The notes under the pieces: model-generated | Databases searched by the model: none | Told to the model about the DNA's origin: nothing | The model's input: the letters and a program-made list of their open reading frames with translations, nothing else | From: Annona cherimola | Taxonomy: Eukaryota; Streptophyta; Magnoliopsida; Magnoliales; Annonaceae | Length of the DNA stretch: 64,000 nucleotides | Direction of reading: 5' to 3' | NCBI GenBank assembly: GCA_030490835.1 | Contig: CM059975.1 | Coordinates: 53,559,174-53,623,173 of the forward strand | Part shown: piece by piece, positions 10,232 to 25,700 of the stretch | Layout: each line of letters begins with the position of its first letter | Position numbering within the stretch: position 1 is the stretch's first letter | Position numbers and translations under genes: made by a program

Positions 10232-13200
10232 ATAATTATTTTGTTAAATTAATAGATTAAATTAGTTAATCTAAGATAGTTTTTTAATGACAGTAATCAA
10301 GATCGTAGACTTTTACTCATGGGTTGGGCCTCAATACATACAAATAATTGGTTAGTATTTCAAATTAAAAATAAAATTATTTGAACTGTAGTTCAGAATT
10401 TTGATAATTAAATTTTTATTTAATAACTATTTTGTAAAAATAATGGATTAAAAAGTTAATCTAAGATAATTTTAATGACACTAATGAAGATCGTAAACTT
10501 TTACCCAAGAGTTGGGCCTCAATACGTCGATTTGATGGTTCGTGTTTTAACCTTAAAATAAAAAATTATTTCAACGGTAGTTCAAAATTTTAATAATTGA
10601 ATTTTATTTCATAATTATTTTGTTAAATTAATAGATTAAATTAGTTAATCTAAGATAATTTTTTAATGACAGTAATCAAGATCGTAGACCTTTACTCATG
10701 GGTTGGGCCTCAATACATACAAATAATTGGTTAGTATTTCAAATTAAAAATAAAATTATTTGAACTGTAGTTCAGAATTTTGATAATTAAATTTTTATTT
10801 AATAACTATTTTGTAAAATTAATGGATTAAAAAGTTAATCTAAGATAATTTTAATGACACTAATCAAGATCGTAAACTTGTACCCATGAGTTGGGCCTCA
10901 ATACGTCGATTTGATGGTTCGTATTTTAACTTTAAAATAAAAATTTATATCAACGGTAGTTCAAAATTTTAATAATTGAATTTTATTTAATAATTATTTT
11001 GTTAAATTATTTAATTAAATTAGTTAATCTAAGATAATTTTTTAATGACAGTAATCAAGATCGTAGACCTTTACTCATGGGTTGGGCCTCAATACATACA
11101 AATAATTTGTTAGTATTTTAAATTAAAAATAAAATTATTTGAACTGTAGTTCAAACTTTTGAAAATTGAATTTTTATTTAATAACTATTTTGTAAAATTA
11201 ATGGATTAGAAAGTTAATCTAAGATAATTTTAATGACACTAATCAAGATCGTAAACTTGTACCCATGAGTTGGGCCTCAATACGTCGATTTGATGGTTCG
11301 TATTTTAACTTTAAAATAAAAAATTATTTCAACGGTAGTTCAAAATTTTAATAATTGAATTTTAATTCATAATTATTTTGTTAAATTAATACATTAAATC
11401 AGTTAATCTAAGATAATTTTTTAATGACAGTAATAAAAATCGTAGACCTTTACTCATGGGTTTGGCCTCAATACATACAAATAATTGGTTAGTATTTCAA
11501 ATTAAAGATAAAAAATTATTTGAACTGTAGTTCAGAATTTTGAAAATTGAATTTTTATTTAATAACTATTTTGTAAAATTAATGGATTAGTAAGTTAATC
11601 TAAGATAATTTTAATGACAATAATCAAGATCGTAAATTTGTACCCATGAGTTGGGCCTCAATACGTCGATTTGATGGTTCGTATTTTAACTTTAAAATAA
11701 AAAATTATTTCAACGGTAGTTCAAAATTTTAATAATTGAATTTTATTTCATAATTATTTTGTTAAATTAATAGATTAAATTAGTTAATCTAAGATAATTT
11801 TTTAATGACATTAATCAAGATCGTAGACCTTTACTCATGGGTTGGGCCTCAATACATACAAATAATTGGTTAGTATTTCAAATTAAAAATAAAATTATTT
11901 GAACTGTAGTTCAGAATTTTGATAATTAAATTTTTATTTAATAACTATTTTGTAAAATTAATGGATTAGTAAGTTAATCTAAGATAATTTTAATGACAAT
12001 AATCAAGATCGTAAATTTGTACCCATGGGTTGGGCCTCAATACGTCGATTTGATGGTTCGTATTTTAACTTTAAAATAAAAAATTATTTCAACGGTAGTT
12101 CAAAATTTTAATAATTGAATTTTATTTCATAATTATTTTGTTAAATTAATAGATTAAATTAGTTAATCTAAGATAATTTTTTAACGACAGTAATCAAGAT
12201 CGTAGACCTTTACTCATGGGTTGGGCCTCAATACATACAAATAATTGGTTAGTATTTCAAATTAAAAATAAAATTATTTGAACTGTAGTTCAGAATTTTG
12301 ATAATTAAATTTTTATTTAATAACTATTTTGTAAAATTAATGGATTAAAAAGTTAATCTAAGATAATTTTAATGACACTAATCAAGATCGTAAACTTGTA
12401 CCCATGAGTTGGGCCTCAATACGTCGATTTGATCGTTCGTATTTTAACTTTAAAATAAAAAATTATTTCAACGGTAGTTCAAAATTTTAATAATTGAATT
12501 TTATTTAATAATTATTTTGTTAAATTATTAAATTAAATTAGTTAATCTAAGATAATTTTTTAATGACAGTAATCAAGATCGTAGACCTTTACTCATGGGT
12601 TGGGCCTCAATACATACAAATAATTTGTTAGTATTTTAAATTAAAAATAAAATTATTTGAACTGTAGTTCAAAATTTTGAAAATTGAATTTTTATTTAAT
12701 AACTATTTTGTAAAATTAATGGATTAGTAAGTTAATCTAAGATAATTTTAATGACACTAATCAAGATCGTAAACTTGTACCCATGAGTTGGGCCTCAATA
12801 CGTCGATTTGATGGTTCGTATTTTAACTTTAAAATGAAAAATTATTTCAACGGTAGTTCAACATTTTAATAATTGAATTTTATTTAATAATTATTTTGTT
12901 AAATTATTTAATTAAATTAGTTAATCTAAGATAATTTTTTAATGACAGTAATCAAGATCGTAGACCTTTACTCATGGGTTGGGCCTCAATACATACAAAT
13001 AATTGGTTAGTATTTCAAATTAAAAATAAAATTATTTGAACTGTAGTTCAGAATTTTGATAATTAAATTTTTATTTAATAACTATTTTGTAAAAATAATG
13101 GATTAAAAAGTTAATCTAAGATAATTTTAATGACACTAATCTAGATCGTAAACTTTTACCCAAGAGTTGGGCCTCAATACGTCGATTTGATGGTTCGTGT

Positions 13201-13265
13201 TTTAACCTTAAAATAAAAAATTATTTCAACGGTAGTTCAAAATTTTAATAATTGAATTTTATTTC
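10232..13265 (+). repeat. Block 3, copy 1 of the 8-dimer HOR (3034 bp)
   Basis: Eight dimers in a recognisable order of A types: GATAGTT (10232), plain (10611), ATTTAATT (10990), ATACATTAAATC (11369), GACATTAATC (11750), TTAACGACAG (12129), ATTAAATT (12508), ATTTAATT (12887). The fourth dimer is 381 bp because of AAAGATAAAAAATT (+2). The same order recurs in the next two blocks, so this is a true higher-order unit. Confidence 0.9.
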
Positions 13266-16200
13266 ATAATTATTTTGTTAAATTAATAGATTAAATTAGT
13301 TAATCTAAGATAGTTTTTTAATGACAGTAATCAAGATCGTAGACTTTTACTCATGGGTTGGGCCTCAATACATACAAATAATTGTATAGTATTTCAAATT
13401 AAAAATAAAATTATTTGAACTGTAGTTCAGAATTTTGATAATTAAATTTTTATTTAATAACTATTTTGTAAAAATAATGGATTAAAAAGTTAATCTAAGA
13501 TAATTTTAATGACACTAATCAAGATCGTAAACTTTTACCCAAGAGTTGGGCCTCAATACGTCGATTTGATGGTTCGTGTTTTAACCTTAAAATAAAAAAT
13601 TATTTCAACGGTAGTTCAAAATTTTAATAATTGAATTTTATTTCATAATTATTTTGTTAAATTAATAGATTAAATTAGTTAATCTAAGATAATTTTTTAA
13701 TGACAGTAATCAAGATCGTAGACCTTTACTCATGGGTTGGGCCTCAATACATACAAATAATTGGTTAGTATTTCAAATTAAAAATAAAATTATTTGAACT
13801 GTAGTTCAGAATTTTGATAATTAAATTTTTATTTAATAACTATTTTGTAAAATTAATGGATTAAAAAGTTAATCTAAGATAATTTTAATGACACTAATCA
13901 AGATCGTAAACTTGTACCCATGAGTTGGGCCTCAATACGTCGATTTGATGGTTCGTATTTTAACTTTAAAATAAAAATTTATATCAACGGTAGTTCAAAA
14001 TTTTAATAATTGAATTTTATTTAATAATTATTTTGTTAAATTATTTAATTAAATTAGTTAATCTAAGATAATTTTTTAATGACAGTAATCAAGATCGTAG
14101 ACCTTTACTCATGGGTTGGGCCTCAATACATACAAATAATTTGTTAGTATTTTAAATTAAAAATAAAATTATTTGAACTGTAGTTCAAACTTTTGAAAAT
14201 TGAATTTTTATTTAATAACTATTTTGTAAAATTAATGGATTAGAAAGTTAATCTAAGATAATTTTAATGACACTAATCAAGATCGTAAACTTGTACCCAT
14301 GAGTTGGGCCTCAATACGTCGATTTGATGGTTCGTATTTTAACTTTAAAATAAAAAATTATTTCAACGGTAGTTCAAAATTTTAATAATTGAATTTTAAT
14401 TCATAATTATTTTGTTAAATTAATACATTAAATCAGTTAATCTAAGATAATTTTTTAATGACAGTAATAAAAATCGTAGACCTTTACTCATGGGTTTGGC
14501 CTCAATACATACAAATAATTGGTTAGTATTTCAAATTAAAGATAAAAAATTATTTGAACTGTAGTTCAGAATTTTGAAAATTGAATTTTTATTTAATAAC
14601 TATTTTGTAAAATTAATGGATTAGTAAGTTAATCTAAGATAATTTTAATGACAATAATCAAGATCGTAAATTTGTACCCATGAGTTGGGCCTCAATACGT
14701 CGATTTGATGGTTCGTATTTTAACTTTAAAATAAAAAATTATTTCAACGGTAGTTCAAAATTTTAATAATTGAATTTTATTTCATAATTATTTTGTTAAA
14801 TTAATAGATTAAATTAGTTAATCTAAGATAATTTTTTAATGACATTAATCAAGATCGTAGACCTTTACTCATGGGTTGGGCCTCAATACATACAAATAAT
14901 TGGTTAGTATTTCAAATTAAAAATAAAATTATTTGAACTGTAGTTCAGAATTTTGATAATTAAATTTTTATTTAATAACTATTTTGTAAAATTAATGGAT
15001 TAGTAAGTTAATCTAAGATAATTTTAATGACAATAATCAAGATCGTAAATTTGTACCCATGGGTTGGGCCTCAATACGTCGATTTGATGGTTCGTATTTT
15101 AACTTTAAAATAAAAAATTATTTCAACGGTAGTTCAAAATTTTAATAATTGAATTTTATTTCATAATTATTTTGTTAAATTAATAGATTAAATTAGTTAA
15201 TCTAAGATAATTTTTTAACGACAGTAATCAAGATCGTAGACCTTTACTCATGGGTTGGGCCTCAATACATACAAATAATTGGTTAGTATTTCAAATTAAA
15301 AATAAAATTATTTGAACTGTAGTTCAGAATTTTGATAATTAAATTTTTATTTAATAACTATTTTGTAAAATTAATGGATTAAAAAGTTAATCTAAGATAA
15401 TTTTAATGACACTAATCAAGATCGTAAACTTGTACCCATGAGTTGGGCCTCAATACGTCGATTTGATCGTTCGTATTTTAACTTTAAAATAAAAAATTAT
15501 TTCAACGGTAGTTCAAAATTTTAATAATTGAATTTTATTTCATAATTATTTTGTTAAATTAATAGATTAAATTAGTTAATCTAAGATAATTTTTTAATGA
15601 CATTAATCAAGATCGTAGACCTTTACTCATGGGTTGGGCCTCAATACATACAAATAATTGGTTAGTATTTCAAATTAAAAATAAAATTATTTGAACTGTA
15701 GTTCAGAATTTTGATAATTAAATTTTTATTTAATAACTATTTTGTAAAATTAATGGATTAGTAAGTTAATCTAAGATAATTTTAATGACAATAATCAAGA
15801 TCGTAAATTTGTACCCATGGGTTGGGCCTCAATACGTCGATTTGATGGTTCGTATTTTAACTTTAAAATAAAAAATTATTTCAACGGTAGTTCAAAATTT
15901 TAATAATTGAATTTTATTTCATAATTATTTTGTTAAATTAATAGATTAAATTAGTTAATCTAAGATAATTTTTTAACGACAGTAATCAAGATCGTAGACC
16001 TTTACTCATGGGTTGGGCCTCAATACATACAAATAATTGGTTAGTATTTCAAATTAAAAATAAAATTATTTGAACTGTAGTTCAGAATTTTGATAATTAA
16101 ATTTTTATTTAATAACTATTTTGTAAAATTAATGGATTAAAAAGTTAATCTAAGATAATTTTAATGACACTAATCAAGATCGTAAACTTGTACCCATGAG

Positions 16201-17057
16201 TTGGGCCTCAATACGTCGATTTGATCGTTCGTATTTTAACTTTAAAATAAAAAATTATTTCAACGGTAGTTCAAAATTTTAATAATTGAATTTTATTTAA
16301 TAATTATTTTGTTAATTTATTAAATTAAATTAGTTAATCTAAGATAATTTTTTAATGACAGTAATCAAGATCGTAGACCTTTACTCATGGGTTGGGCCTC
16401 AATACATACAAATAATTTGTTAGTATTTTAAATTAAAAATAAAATTATTTGAACTGTAGTTCAAAATTTTGAAAATTTAATTTTTATTTAATAACTATTT
16501 TGTAAAATTAATGGATTAGTAAGTTAATCTAAGATAATTTTAATGACACTAATCAAGATCGTAAACTTGTACCCATGAGTTGGGCCTCAATACGTCGATT
16601 TGATGGTTCGTATTTTAACTTTAAAATGAAAAATTATTTCAACGGTAGTTCAACATTTTAATAATTGAATTTTATTTAATAATTATTTTGTTAAATTATT
16701 TAATTAAATTAGTTAATCTAAGATAATTTTTTAATGACAGTAATCAAGATCGTAGACCTTTACTCATGGGTTGGGCCTCAATACATACAAATAATTGGTT
16801 AGTATTTCAAATTAAAAATAAAATTATTTGAACTGTAGTTCAGAATTTTGATAATTAAATTTTTATTTAATAACTATTTTGTAAAAATAATGGATTAAAA
16901 AGTTAATCTAAGATAATTTTAATGACACTAATCGAGATCGTAAACTTTTACCCAAGAGTTGGGCCTCAATACGTCGATTTGATGGTTCGTGTTTTAACCT
17001 TAAAATAAAAAAATATTTCAACGGTAGTTCAAAATTTTAATAATTGAATTTTATTTC
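13266..17057 (+). repeat. Block 3, copy 2, enlarged to 10 dimers (3792 bp)
   Basis: This has the same dimer order as copy 1, but the GACATTAATC plus TTAACGACAG pair is present twice in tandem (14784-15541 and 15542-16299). TTAACGACAG lies at 15215 and 15973, 758 bp apart. Flanking marker dimers keep the copy 1 order, so the extra 758 bp is a simple internal duplication of two dimers. Confidence 0.9.
15542..16299 (+). repeat. Two-dimer internal duplication in the enlarged HOR
   Basis: This 758-bp stretch is a copy of 14784-15541. Both carry GACATTAATC in the first dimer, CGTAAATTTGTACCCATGGG in the first B monomer, TTAACGACAG in the second A monomer and GATCGTTCG in the second B monomer. Neither neighbouring HOR copy has the pair twice, so it is the derived state. 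Confidence 0.85.
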
Positions 17058-20000
17058 ATAATTATTTTGTTAAATTAATAGATTAAATTAGTTATTCTAA
17101 GATAGTTTTTTAATGACAGTAATCAAGATCGTAGACTTTTACTCATGGGTTGGGCCTCAATACATACAAATAATTGTATAGTATTTCAAATTAAAAATAA
17201 AATTATTTGAACTGTAGTTCAGAATTTTGATAATTAAATTTTTATTTAATAACTATTTTGTAAAAATAATGGATTAAAAAGTTAATCTAAGATAATTTTA
17301 ATGACACTAATCAAGATCGTAAACTTTTACCCAAGAGTTGGGCCTCAATACGTCGATTTGATGGTTCGTGTTTTAACCTTAAAATAAAAAATTATTTCAA
17401 CGGTAGTTCAAAATTTTAATAATTGAATTTTATTTCATAATTATTTTGTTAAATTAATAGATTAAATTAGTTAATCTAAGATAATTTTTTAATGACAGTA
17501 ATCAAGATCGTAGACCTTTACTCATGGGTTGGGCCTCAATACATACAAATAATTGGTTAGTATTTCAAATTAAAAATAAAATTATTTGAACTGTAGTTCA
17601 GAATTTTGATAATTAAATTTTTATTTAATAACTATTTTGTAAAATTAATGGATTAAAAAGTTAATCTAAGATAATTTTAATGACACTAATCAAGATCGTA
17701 AACTTGTACCCATGAGTTGGGCCTCAATACGTCGATTTGATGGTTCGTATTTTAACTTTAAAACAAAAATTTATATCAACGGTAGTTCAAAATTTTAATA
17801 ATTGAATTTTATTTAATAATTATTTTGTTAAATTATTTAATTAAATTAGTTAATCTAAGATAATTTTTTAATGACAGTAATCAAGATCGTAGACCTTTAC
17901 TCATGGGTTGGGCCTCAATACATACAAATAATTTGTTAGTATTTTAAATTAAAAATAAAATTATTTGAACTGTAGTTCAAACTTTTGAAAATTGAATTTT
18001 TATTTAATAACTATTTTGTAAAATTAATGGATTAGAAAGTTAATCTAAGATAATTTTAATGACACTAATCAAGATCGTAAACTTGTACCCATGAGTTGGG
18101 CCTCAATACGTCGATTTGATGGTTCGTATTTTAACTTTAAAATAAAAAATTATTTCAACGGTAGTTCAAAATTTTAATAATTGAATTTTAATTCATAATT
18201 ATTTTGTTAAATTAATACATTAAATCAGTTAATCTAAGATAATTTTTTAATGACAGTAAAAAAAATCGTAGACCTTTACTCATGGGTTTGGCCTCAATAC
18301 ATACAAATAATTGGTTAGTATTTCAAATTAAAGATAAAAAATTATTTGAACTGTAGTTCAGAATTTTGAAAATTGAATTTTTATTTAATAACTATTTTGT
18401 AAAATTAATGGATTAGTAAGTTAATCTAAGATAATTTTAATGACAATAATCAAGATCGTAAATTTGTACCCATGAGTTGGGCCTCAATACGTCGATTTGA
18501 TGGTTCGTATTTTAACTTTAAAATAAAATATTATTTCAACGGTAGTTCAAAATTTTAATAATTGAATTTTATTTCATAATTATTTTGTTAAATTAATAGA
18601 TTAAATTAGTTAATCTAAGATAATTTTTTAATGACAGTAATCAAGATCGTAGACCTTTACTCATGGGTTGGGCCTCAATACATACAAATAATTGGTTAGT
18701 ATTTCAAATTAAAAATAAAATTATTTGAACTGTAGTTCAGAATTTTGATAATTAAATTTTTATTTAATAACTATTTTGTAAAATTAATGGATTAGTAAGT
18801 TAATCTAAGATAATTTTAATGACAATAATCAAGATCGTAAATTTGTACCCATGGGTTGGGCCTCAATACGTCGATTTGATGGTTCGTATTTTAACTTTAA
18901 AATAAAAAATTATTTCAATGGTAGTTCAAAATTTTAATAATTGAATTTTATTTCATAATTATTTTGTTAAATTAATAGATTAAATTAGTTAATCTAAGAT
19001 AATTTTTTAACGACAGTAATCAAGATCGTAGACCTTTACTCATGGGTTGGGCCTCAATACATACAAATAATTGGTTAGTATTTCAAATTAAAAATAAAAT
19101 TATTTGAACTGTAGTTCAGAATTTTGATAATTAAATTTTTATTTAATAACTATTTTGTAAAATTAATGGATTAAAAAGTTAATCTAAGATAATTTTAATG
19201 ACACTAATCAAGATCGTAAACTTGTACCCTTGAGTTGGGCCTCAATACGTCGATTTGATCCTTCGTATTTTAACTTTAAAATAAAAAATTATTTCAACGG
19301 TAGTTCAAAATTTTAATAATTGAATTTTATTTAATAATTATTTTGTTAAATTATTAAATTAAATTAGTTAATCTAAGATAATTTTTTAATGACAGTAATC
19401 AAGATCGTAGACCTTTACTCATGGGTTGGGCCTCAATAGATACAAATAATTTGTTAGTATTTTAAATTAAAAATAAAATTATTTGAACTGTAGTTCAAAA
19501 TTTTGAAAATTGAATTTTTATTTAATAACTATTTTGTAAAATTAATGGATTAGTAAGTTAATCTAAGATAATTTTAATGACACTAATCAAGATCGTAAAC
19601 TTGTACCCATGAGTTGGCCCTCAATACGTCGATTTGATGGTTCGTATTTTAACTTTAAAATGAAAAATTATTTCAACGGTAGTTCAACATTTTAATAATT
19701 GAATTTTATTTAATAATTATTTTGTTAAATTATTTAATTAAATTAGTTAATCTAAGATAATTTTTTAATGACAGTAATCAAGATCGTAGACCTTTACTCA
19801 TGGGTTGGGCCTCAATACATACAAATAATTGGTTAGTATTTCAAATTAAAAATAAAATTATTTGAACTGTAGTTCAGAATTTTGATAATTAAATTTTTAT
19901 TTAATAACTATTTTGTAAAAATAATGGATTAAAAAGTTAATCTAAGATAATTTTAATGACACTAATCGAGATCGTAAACTTTTACCCAAGAGTTGGGCCT

Positions 20001-20091
20001 CAATACGTCGATTTGATGGTTCGTGTTTTAACCTTAAAATAAAAAATTATTTCAACGGTAGTTCAAAATTTTAATAATTGAATTTTATTTC
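17058..20091 (+). repeat. Block 3, copy 3 of the 8-dimer HOR (3034 bp)
   Basis: The same order of eight dimer types as copy 1, starting with the GATAGTT dimer at 17058. Rare shared marks with copy 2 include AATTGTATAGTATTTC (near 17175, also near 13383) and ACATTAAATC (18217, also 14425). Private changes include GTAAAAAAAATCG near 18258 and a CAATGG near 18917 that removes a CpG. Confidence 0.88.
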
Positions 20092-22744
20092 ATAATTATT
20101 TTGTTAAATTAATAGATTAAATTAGTTAATCTAAGATAGTTTTTTAATGACAGTAATCAAGATCGTAGACTTTTACTCATGGGTTGGGCCTCAATACATA
20201 CAAATAATTGTATAGTATTTCAAATTAAAAATAAAATTATTTGAACTGTAGTTCAGAATTTTGATAAATAAATTTTTATTTAATAACTATTTTGTAAAAA
20301 TAATGGATTAAAAAGTTAATCTAAGATAATTTTAATGACACTAATCAAGATCGTAAACTTTTACCCAAGAGTTGGGCCTCAATACGTCGATTTGATGGTT
20401 CGTGTTTTAACCTTAAAATAAAAAATTATTTCAACGGTAGTTCAAAATTTTAATAATTGAATTTTATTTAATAATTATTTTGTTAAATTATTAAATTAAA
20501 TTAGTTAATCTAAGATAATTTTTTAATGACAGTAATCAAGATCGTAGACCTTTACTCATGGGTTGGGCCTCAATACATACAAATAATTTGTTAGTATTTG
20601 AAATTAAAAATAAAATTATTTGAACTGTAGTTCAAAATTTTGAAAATTGAATTTTTTTTTAATAACTATTTTGTAAAATTAATGGATTAGTAAGTTAATC
20701 TAAGATAATTTTAATGACACTAATCAAGATCGTAAACTTGTACCCATGAGTTGGGCCTCAATAAGTCGATTTGATGGTTCGTATTTTAACTTTAAAATGA
20801 AAAATTATTTCAACGGTAGTTCAACATTTTAATAATTGAATTTTATTTAATAATTATTTTGTTAAATTATTTAATTAAATTAGTTAATCTAAGATAATTT
20901 TTTAATGACAGTAATCAAGATCGTAGACCTTTACTCATGGGTTGGGCCTCAATACATACAAATAATTTGTTAGTATTTTAAATTAAAAATAAAATTATTT
21001 GAACTGTAGTTCAAAATTTTGAAAATCGAATTTTTATTTAATAACTATTTTGTAAAATTAATGGATTAGAAAGTTAATCTAAGATAATTTTAATGACACT
21101 AATCAAGATCGTAAACTTGTACCCATGAGTTGGGCCTCAATACGTCGATTTGATGGTTCGTATTTTAACTTTAAAATAAAAAATTATTTCAACGGTAGTT
21201 CAAAATTTTAATAATTGAATTTTATTTCATAATTATTTTGTTAAATTAATAGATTAAATTAGTTAATCTAAGATAATTTTTTAATGACATTAATCAAGAT
21301 AGTAGACCTTTACTCATGGGTTGGGCCTCAATACATACAAATAATTGGTTAGTATTTCAAATTAAAAATAAAATTATTTGAACTGTAGTTCAGAATTTTG
21401 ATAATTAAATTTTTATTTAATAACTATTTTGTAAAATTAATGGATTAGTAAGTTAATCTAAGATAATTTTAATGACAATAATCAAGATCGTAAATTTGTA
21501 CCCATGGGTTGGGCCTCAATACGTCGATTTGATGGTTCGTATTTTAACTTAAAAATAAAAAATTATTTCAACGGTAGTTCAAAATTTTAATAATTGAATT
21601 TTATTTCATAATTATTTTGTTAAATTAATAGATTAAATTAGTTAATCTAAGATAATTTTTTAACGACAGTAATCAAGATCGTAGACCTTTACTCATGGGT
21701 TGGGCCTCAATACATACAAATAATTGGTTAGTATTTCAAATTAAAAATAAAATTATTTGAACTGTAGTTCAGAATTTTGATAATTAAATTTTTATTTAAT
21801 AACTATTTTGTAAAATTAATGGATTAAAAAGTTAATCTAAGATAATTTTAATGACACTAATCAAGATCGTAAACTTGTACCCTTGAGTTGGGCCTCAATA
21901 CGTCGATTTGATCCTTCGTATTTTAACTTTAAAATAAAAAATTATTTCAACGGTAGTTCAAAATTTTAATAATTGAATTTTATTTAATAATTATTTTGTT
22001 AAATTATTAAATTAAATTAGTTAATCTAAGATAATTTTTTAATGACAGTAATCAAGATCGTAGACCTTTACTCATGGGTTGGGCCTCAATAGATACAAAT
22101 AATTTGTTAGTATTTTAAATTAAAAATAAAATTATTTGAACTGTAGTTCAAAATTTTGAAAATTGAATTTTTATTTAATAACTATTTTGTAAAATTAATG
22201 GATTAGTAAGTTAATCTAAGATAATTTTAATGACACTAATCAAGATCGTAAACTTGTACCCATGAGTTGGGCCTCAATACGTCGATTTGATGGTTCGTAT
22301 TTTAACTTTAAAATGAAAAATTATTTCAACGGTAGTTCAACATTTTAATAATTGAATTTTATTTAATAATTATTTTATTAAATTATTTAATTAAATTAGT
22401 TAATCTAAGATAATTTTTTAATGACAGTAATCGAGATCGTAGACCTTTACTCATGGGTTGGGCCTCAATACATACAAATAATTGGTTAGTATTTCAAATT
22501 AAAAATAAAATTATTTGAACTGTAGTTCAGAATTTTGATAATTAAATTTTTATTTAATAACTATTTTGTAAAAATAATGGATTAAAAAGTTAATCTAAGA
22601 TAATTTTAATGACACTAATCGAGATCGTAAACTTTTACCCAAGAGTTGGGCCTCAATACGTCGATTTGATGGTTCGTGTTTTAACCTTAAAATAAAAAAT
22701 TATTTCAACGGTAGTTCAAAATTTTAATAATTGAATTTTATTTC
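20092..22744 (+). repeat. Block 4, copy 1: 7-dimer HOR (2653 bp)
   Basis: Dimers start at 20092, 20471, 20850, 21229, 21608, 21987 and 22366. The unit begins with the GATAGTT dimer of block 3 but lacks its plain and ACATTAAATC dimers, and has an ATTAAATT dimer with TTTGAAATT instead. Rare marks shared with the next copy at exactly 2653 bp are TTGATAAATA (20261 and 22914) and a run of nine T (from 20652 and 23305). Confidence 0.87.
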
Positions 22745-25700
22745 ATAATTATTTTGTTAAATTAATAGATTAAATTAGTTAATCTAAGATAGTTTTTTAA
22801 TGACAGTAATCAAGATCGTAGACTTTTACTCATGGGTTGGGCCTCAATACATACAAATAATTGTATAGTATTTCAAATTAAAAATAAAATTATTTGAACT
22901 GTAGTTCAGAATTTTGATAAATAAATTTTTATTTAATAACTATTTTGTAAAAATAATGGATTAAAAAGTTAATCTAAGATAATTTTAATGACACTAATCA
23001 AGATCGTAAACTTTTACCCAAGAGTTGGGCCTCAATACGTCGATTTGATGGTTCGTGTTTTAACCTTAAAATAAAAAATTATTTCAACGGTAGTTCAAAA
23101 TTTTAATAATTGAATTTTATTTAATAATTATTTTGTTAAATTATTAAATTAAATTAGTTAATCTAAGATAATTTTTTAATGACAGTAATCAAGATCGTAG
23201 ACCTTTACTCATGGGTTGGGCCTCAATACATACAAATAATTTGTTAGTATTTGAAATTAAAAATAAAATTATTTGAACTGTAGTTCAAAATTTTGAAAAT
23301 TGAATTTTTTTTTAATAACTATTTTGTAAAATTAATGGATTAGTAAGTTAATCTAAGATAATTTTAATGACACTAATCAAGATCGTAAACTTGTACCCAT
23401 GAGTTGGGCCTCAATACGTCGATTTGATGGTTCGTATTTTAACTTTAAAATGAAAAATTATTTCAACGGTAGTTCAACATTTTAATAATTGAATTTTATT
23501 TAATAATTATTTTGTTAAATTATTTAATTAAATTAGTTAATCTAAGATAATTTTTTAATGACAGTAATCAAGATCGTAGACCTTTACTCATGGGTTGGGC
23601 CTCAATACATACAAATAATTTGTTAGTATTTTAAATTAAAAATATAATTATTTGAACTGTAGTTCAAAATTTTGAAAATCGAATTTTTATTTAATAACTA
23701 TTTTGTAAAATTAATGGATTAGAAAGTTAATCTAAGATAATTTTAATGACACTAATCAAGATCGTAAACTTGTACCCATGAGTTGGGCCTCAATACGTCG
23801 ATTTGATGGTTCGTATTTTAACTTTAAAATAAAAAATTATTTCAACGGTAGTTCAAAATTTTAATAATTGAATTTTATTTCATAATTATTTTGTTAAATT
23901 AATAGATTAAATTAGTTAATCTAAGATAATTTTTTAATGACATTAATCAAGATAGTAGACCTTTACTCATGGGTTGGGCCTCAATACATACAAATAATTG
24001 GTTAGTATTTCAAATTAAAAATAAAATTATTTGAACTGTAGTTCAGAATTTTGATAATTAAATTTTTATTTAATAACTATTTTGTAAAAATAATGGATTA
24101 AAAAGTTAATCTAAGATAATTTTAATGACACTAATCAAGATCGTAAACTTTTACCCAAGAGTTGGGCCTCAATACGTCGATTTGATGGTTCGTGTTTTAA
24201 CCTTAAAATAAAAAATTATTTCAACGGTAGTTCAAAATTTTAATAATTGAATTTTATTTCATAATTATTTTGTTAAATTAATAGATTAAATTAGTTAATC
24301 TAAGATAATTTTTTAATGACAGTAATCAAGATCGTAGACCTTTACTCATGGGTTGGGGTTGGGCCTCAATACATACAAATAATTGGTTAGTATTTCAAAT
24401 TAAAAATAAAATTATTTGAACTGTAGTTCAGAATTTTGATAATTAAATTTTTATTTAATAACTATTTTGTAAAATTAATGGATTAAAAAGTTAATCTAAG
24501 ATAATTTTAATGACACTAATCAAGATCGTAAACTTGTACCCATGAGTTGGGCCTCAATACGTCGATTTGATGGTTCGTATTTTAACTTTAAAATAAAAAA
24601 TTATTTCAATGGTAGTTCAAAATTTTAATAATTGAATTTTATTTCATAATTATTTTGTTAAATTAATAGATTAAATTAGTTAATCTAAGATAATTTTTTA
24701 ATGACAGTAATCAAGATCGTAGACCTTTACTCATGGGTTGGGCCTCAATACATACAAATAATTGGTTAGTATTTCAAATTAAAAATAAAATTATTTGAAC
24801 TGTAGTTCAGAATTTTGATAATTAAATTTTTATTTAATAACTATTTTGTAAAATTAATGGATTAAAAAGTTAATCTAAGATAATTTTAATGACACTAATC
24901 AAGATCGTAAACTTGTACCCATGAGTTGGGCCTCAATACGTCGATTTGATCGTTCGTATTTTAACTTTAAAATAAAAAATTATTTCAACGGTAGTTCAAA
25001 ATTTTAATAATTGAATTTTATTTAATAATATTTTGTTAAATTATTAAATTAAATTAGTTAATCTAAGATAATTTTTTAATGACAGTAATCAAGATCGTAG
25101 ACCTTTACTCATGGGTTGGGCCTCAATACATACAAATAATTTGTTAGTATTTTAAATTAAAAATAAAATTATTTGAACTGTAGTTCAAAATTTTGAAAAT
25201 TGAATTTTTATTTAATAACTATTTTGTAAAATTAATGGATTAGTAAGTTAATCTAAGATAATTTTAATGACACTAATCAAGATCGTAAACTTGTACCCAT
25301 GAGTTGGGCCTCAATACGTCGATTTGATGGTTCGTATTTTAACTTTAAAATAAAAAATTATTTCAACGGTAGTTCAGCATTTTAATAATTGAATTTTATT
25401 TAATAATTATTTTGTTAAATTATTTAATTAAATTAGTTAATCTAAGATAATTTTTTAATGACAGTAATCAAGATCGTAGACCTTTACTCATGGGTTGGGC
25501 CTCAATACATACAAATAATTTGTTAGTATTTTAAATTAAAAATAAAATTATTTGAACTGTAGTTCAGAATTTTGATAATTAAATTTTTATTTAATAACTA
25601 TTTTGTAAAAATAATGGATTAAAAAGTTAATCTAAGATAATTTTAATGACACTAATCAAGATCGTAAACTTTTACCCAAGAGTTGGGCCTCAATACGTCG

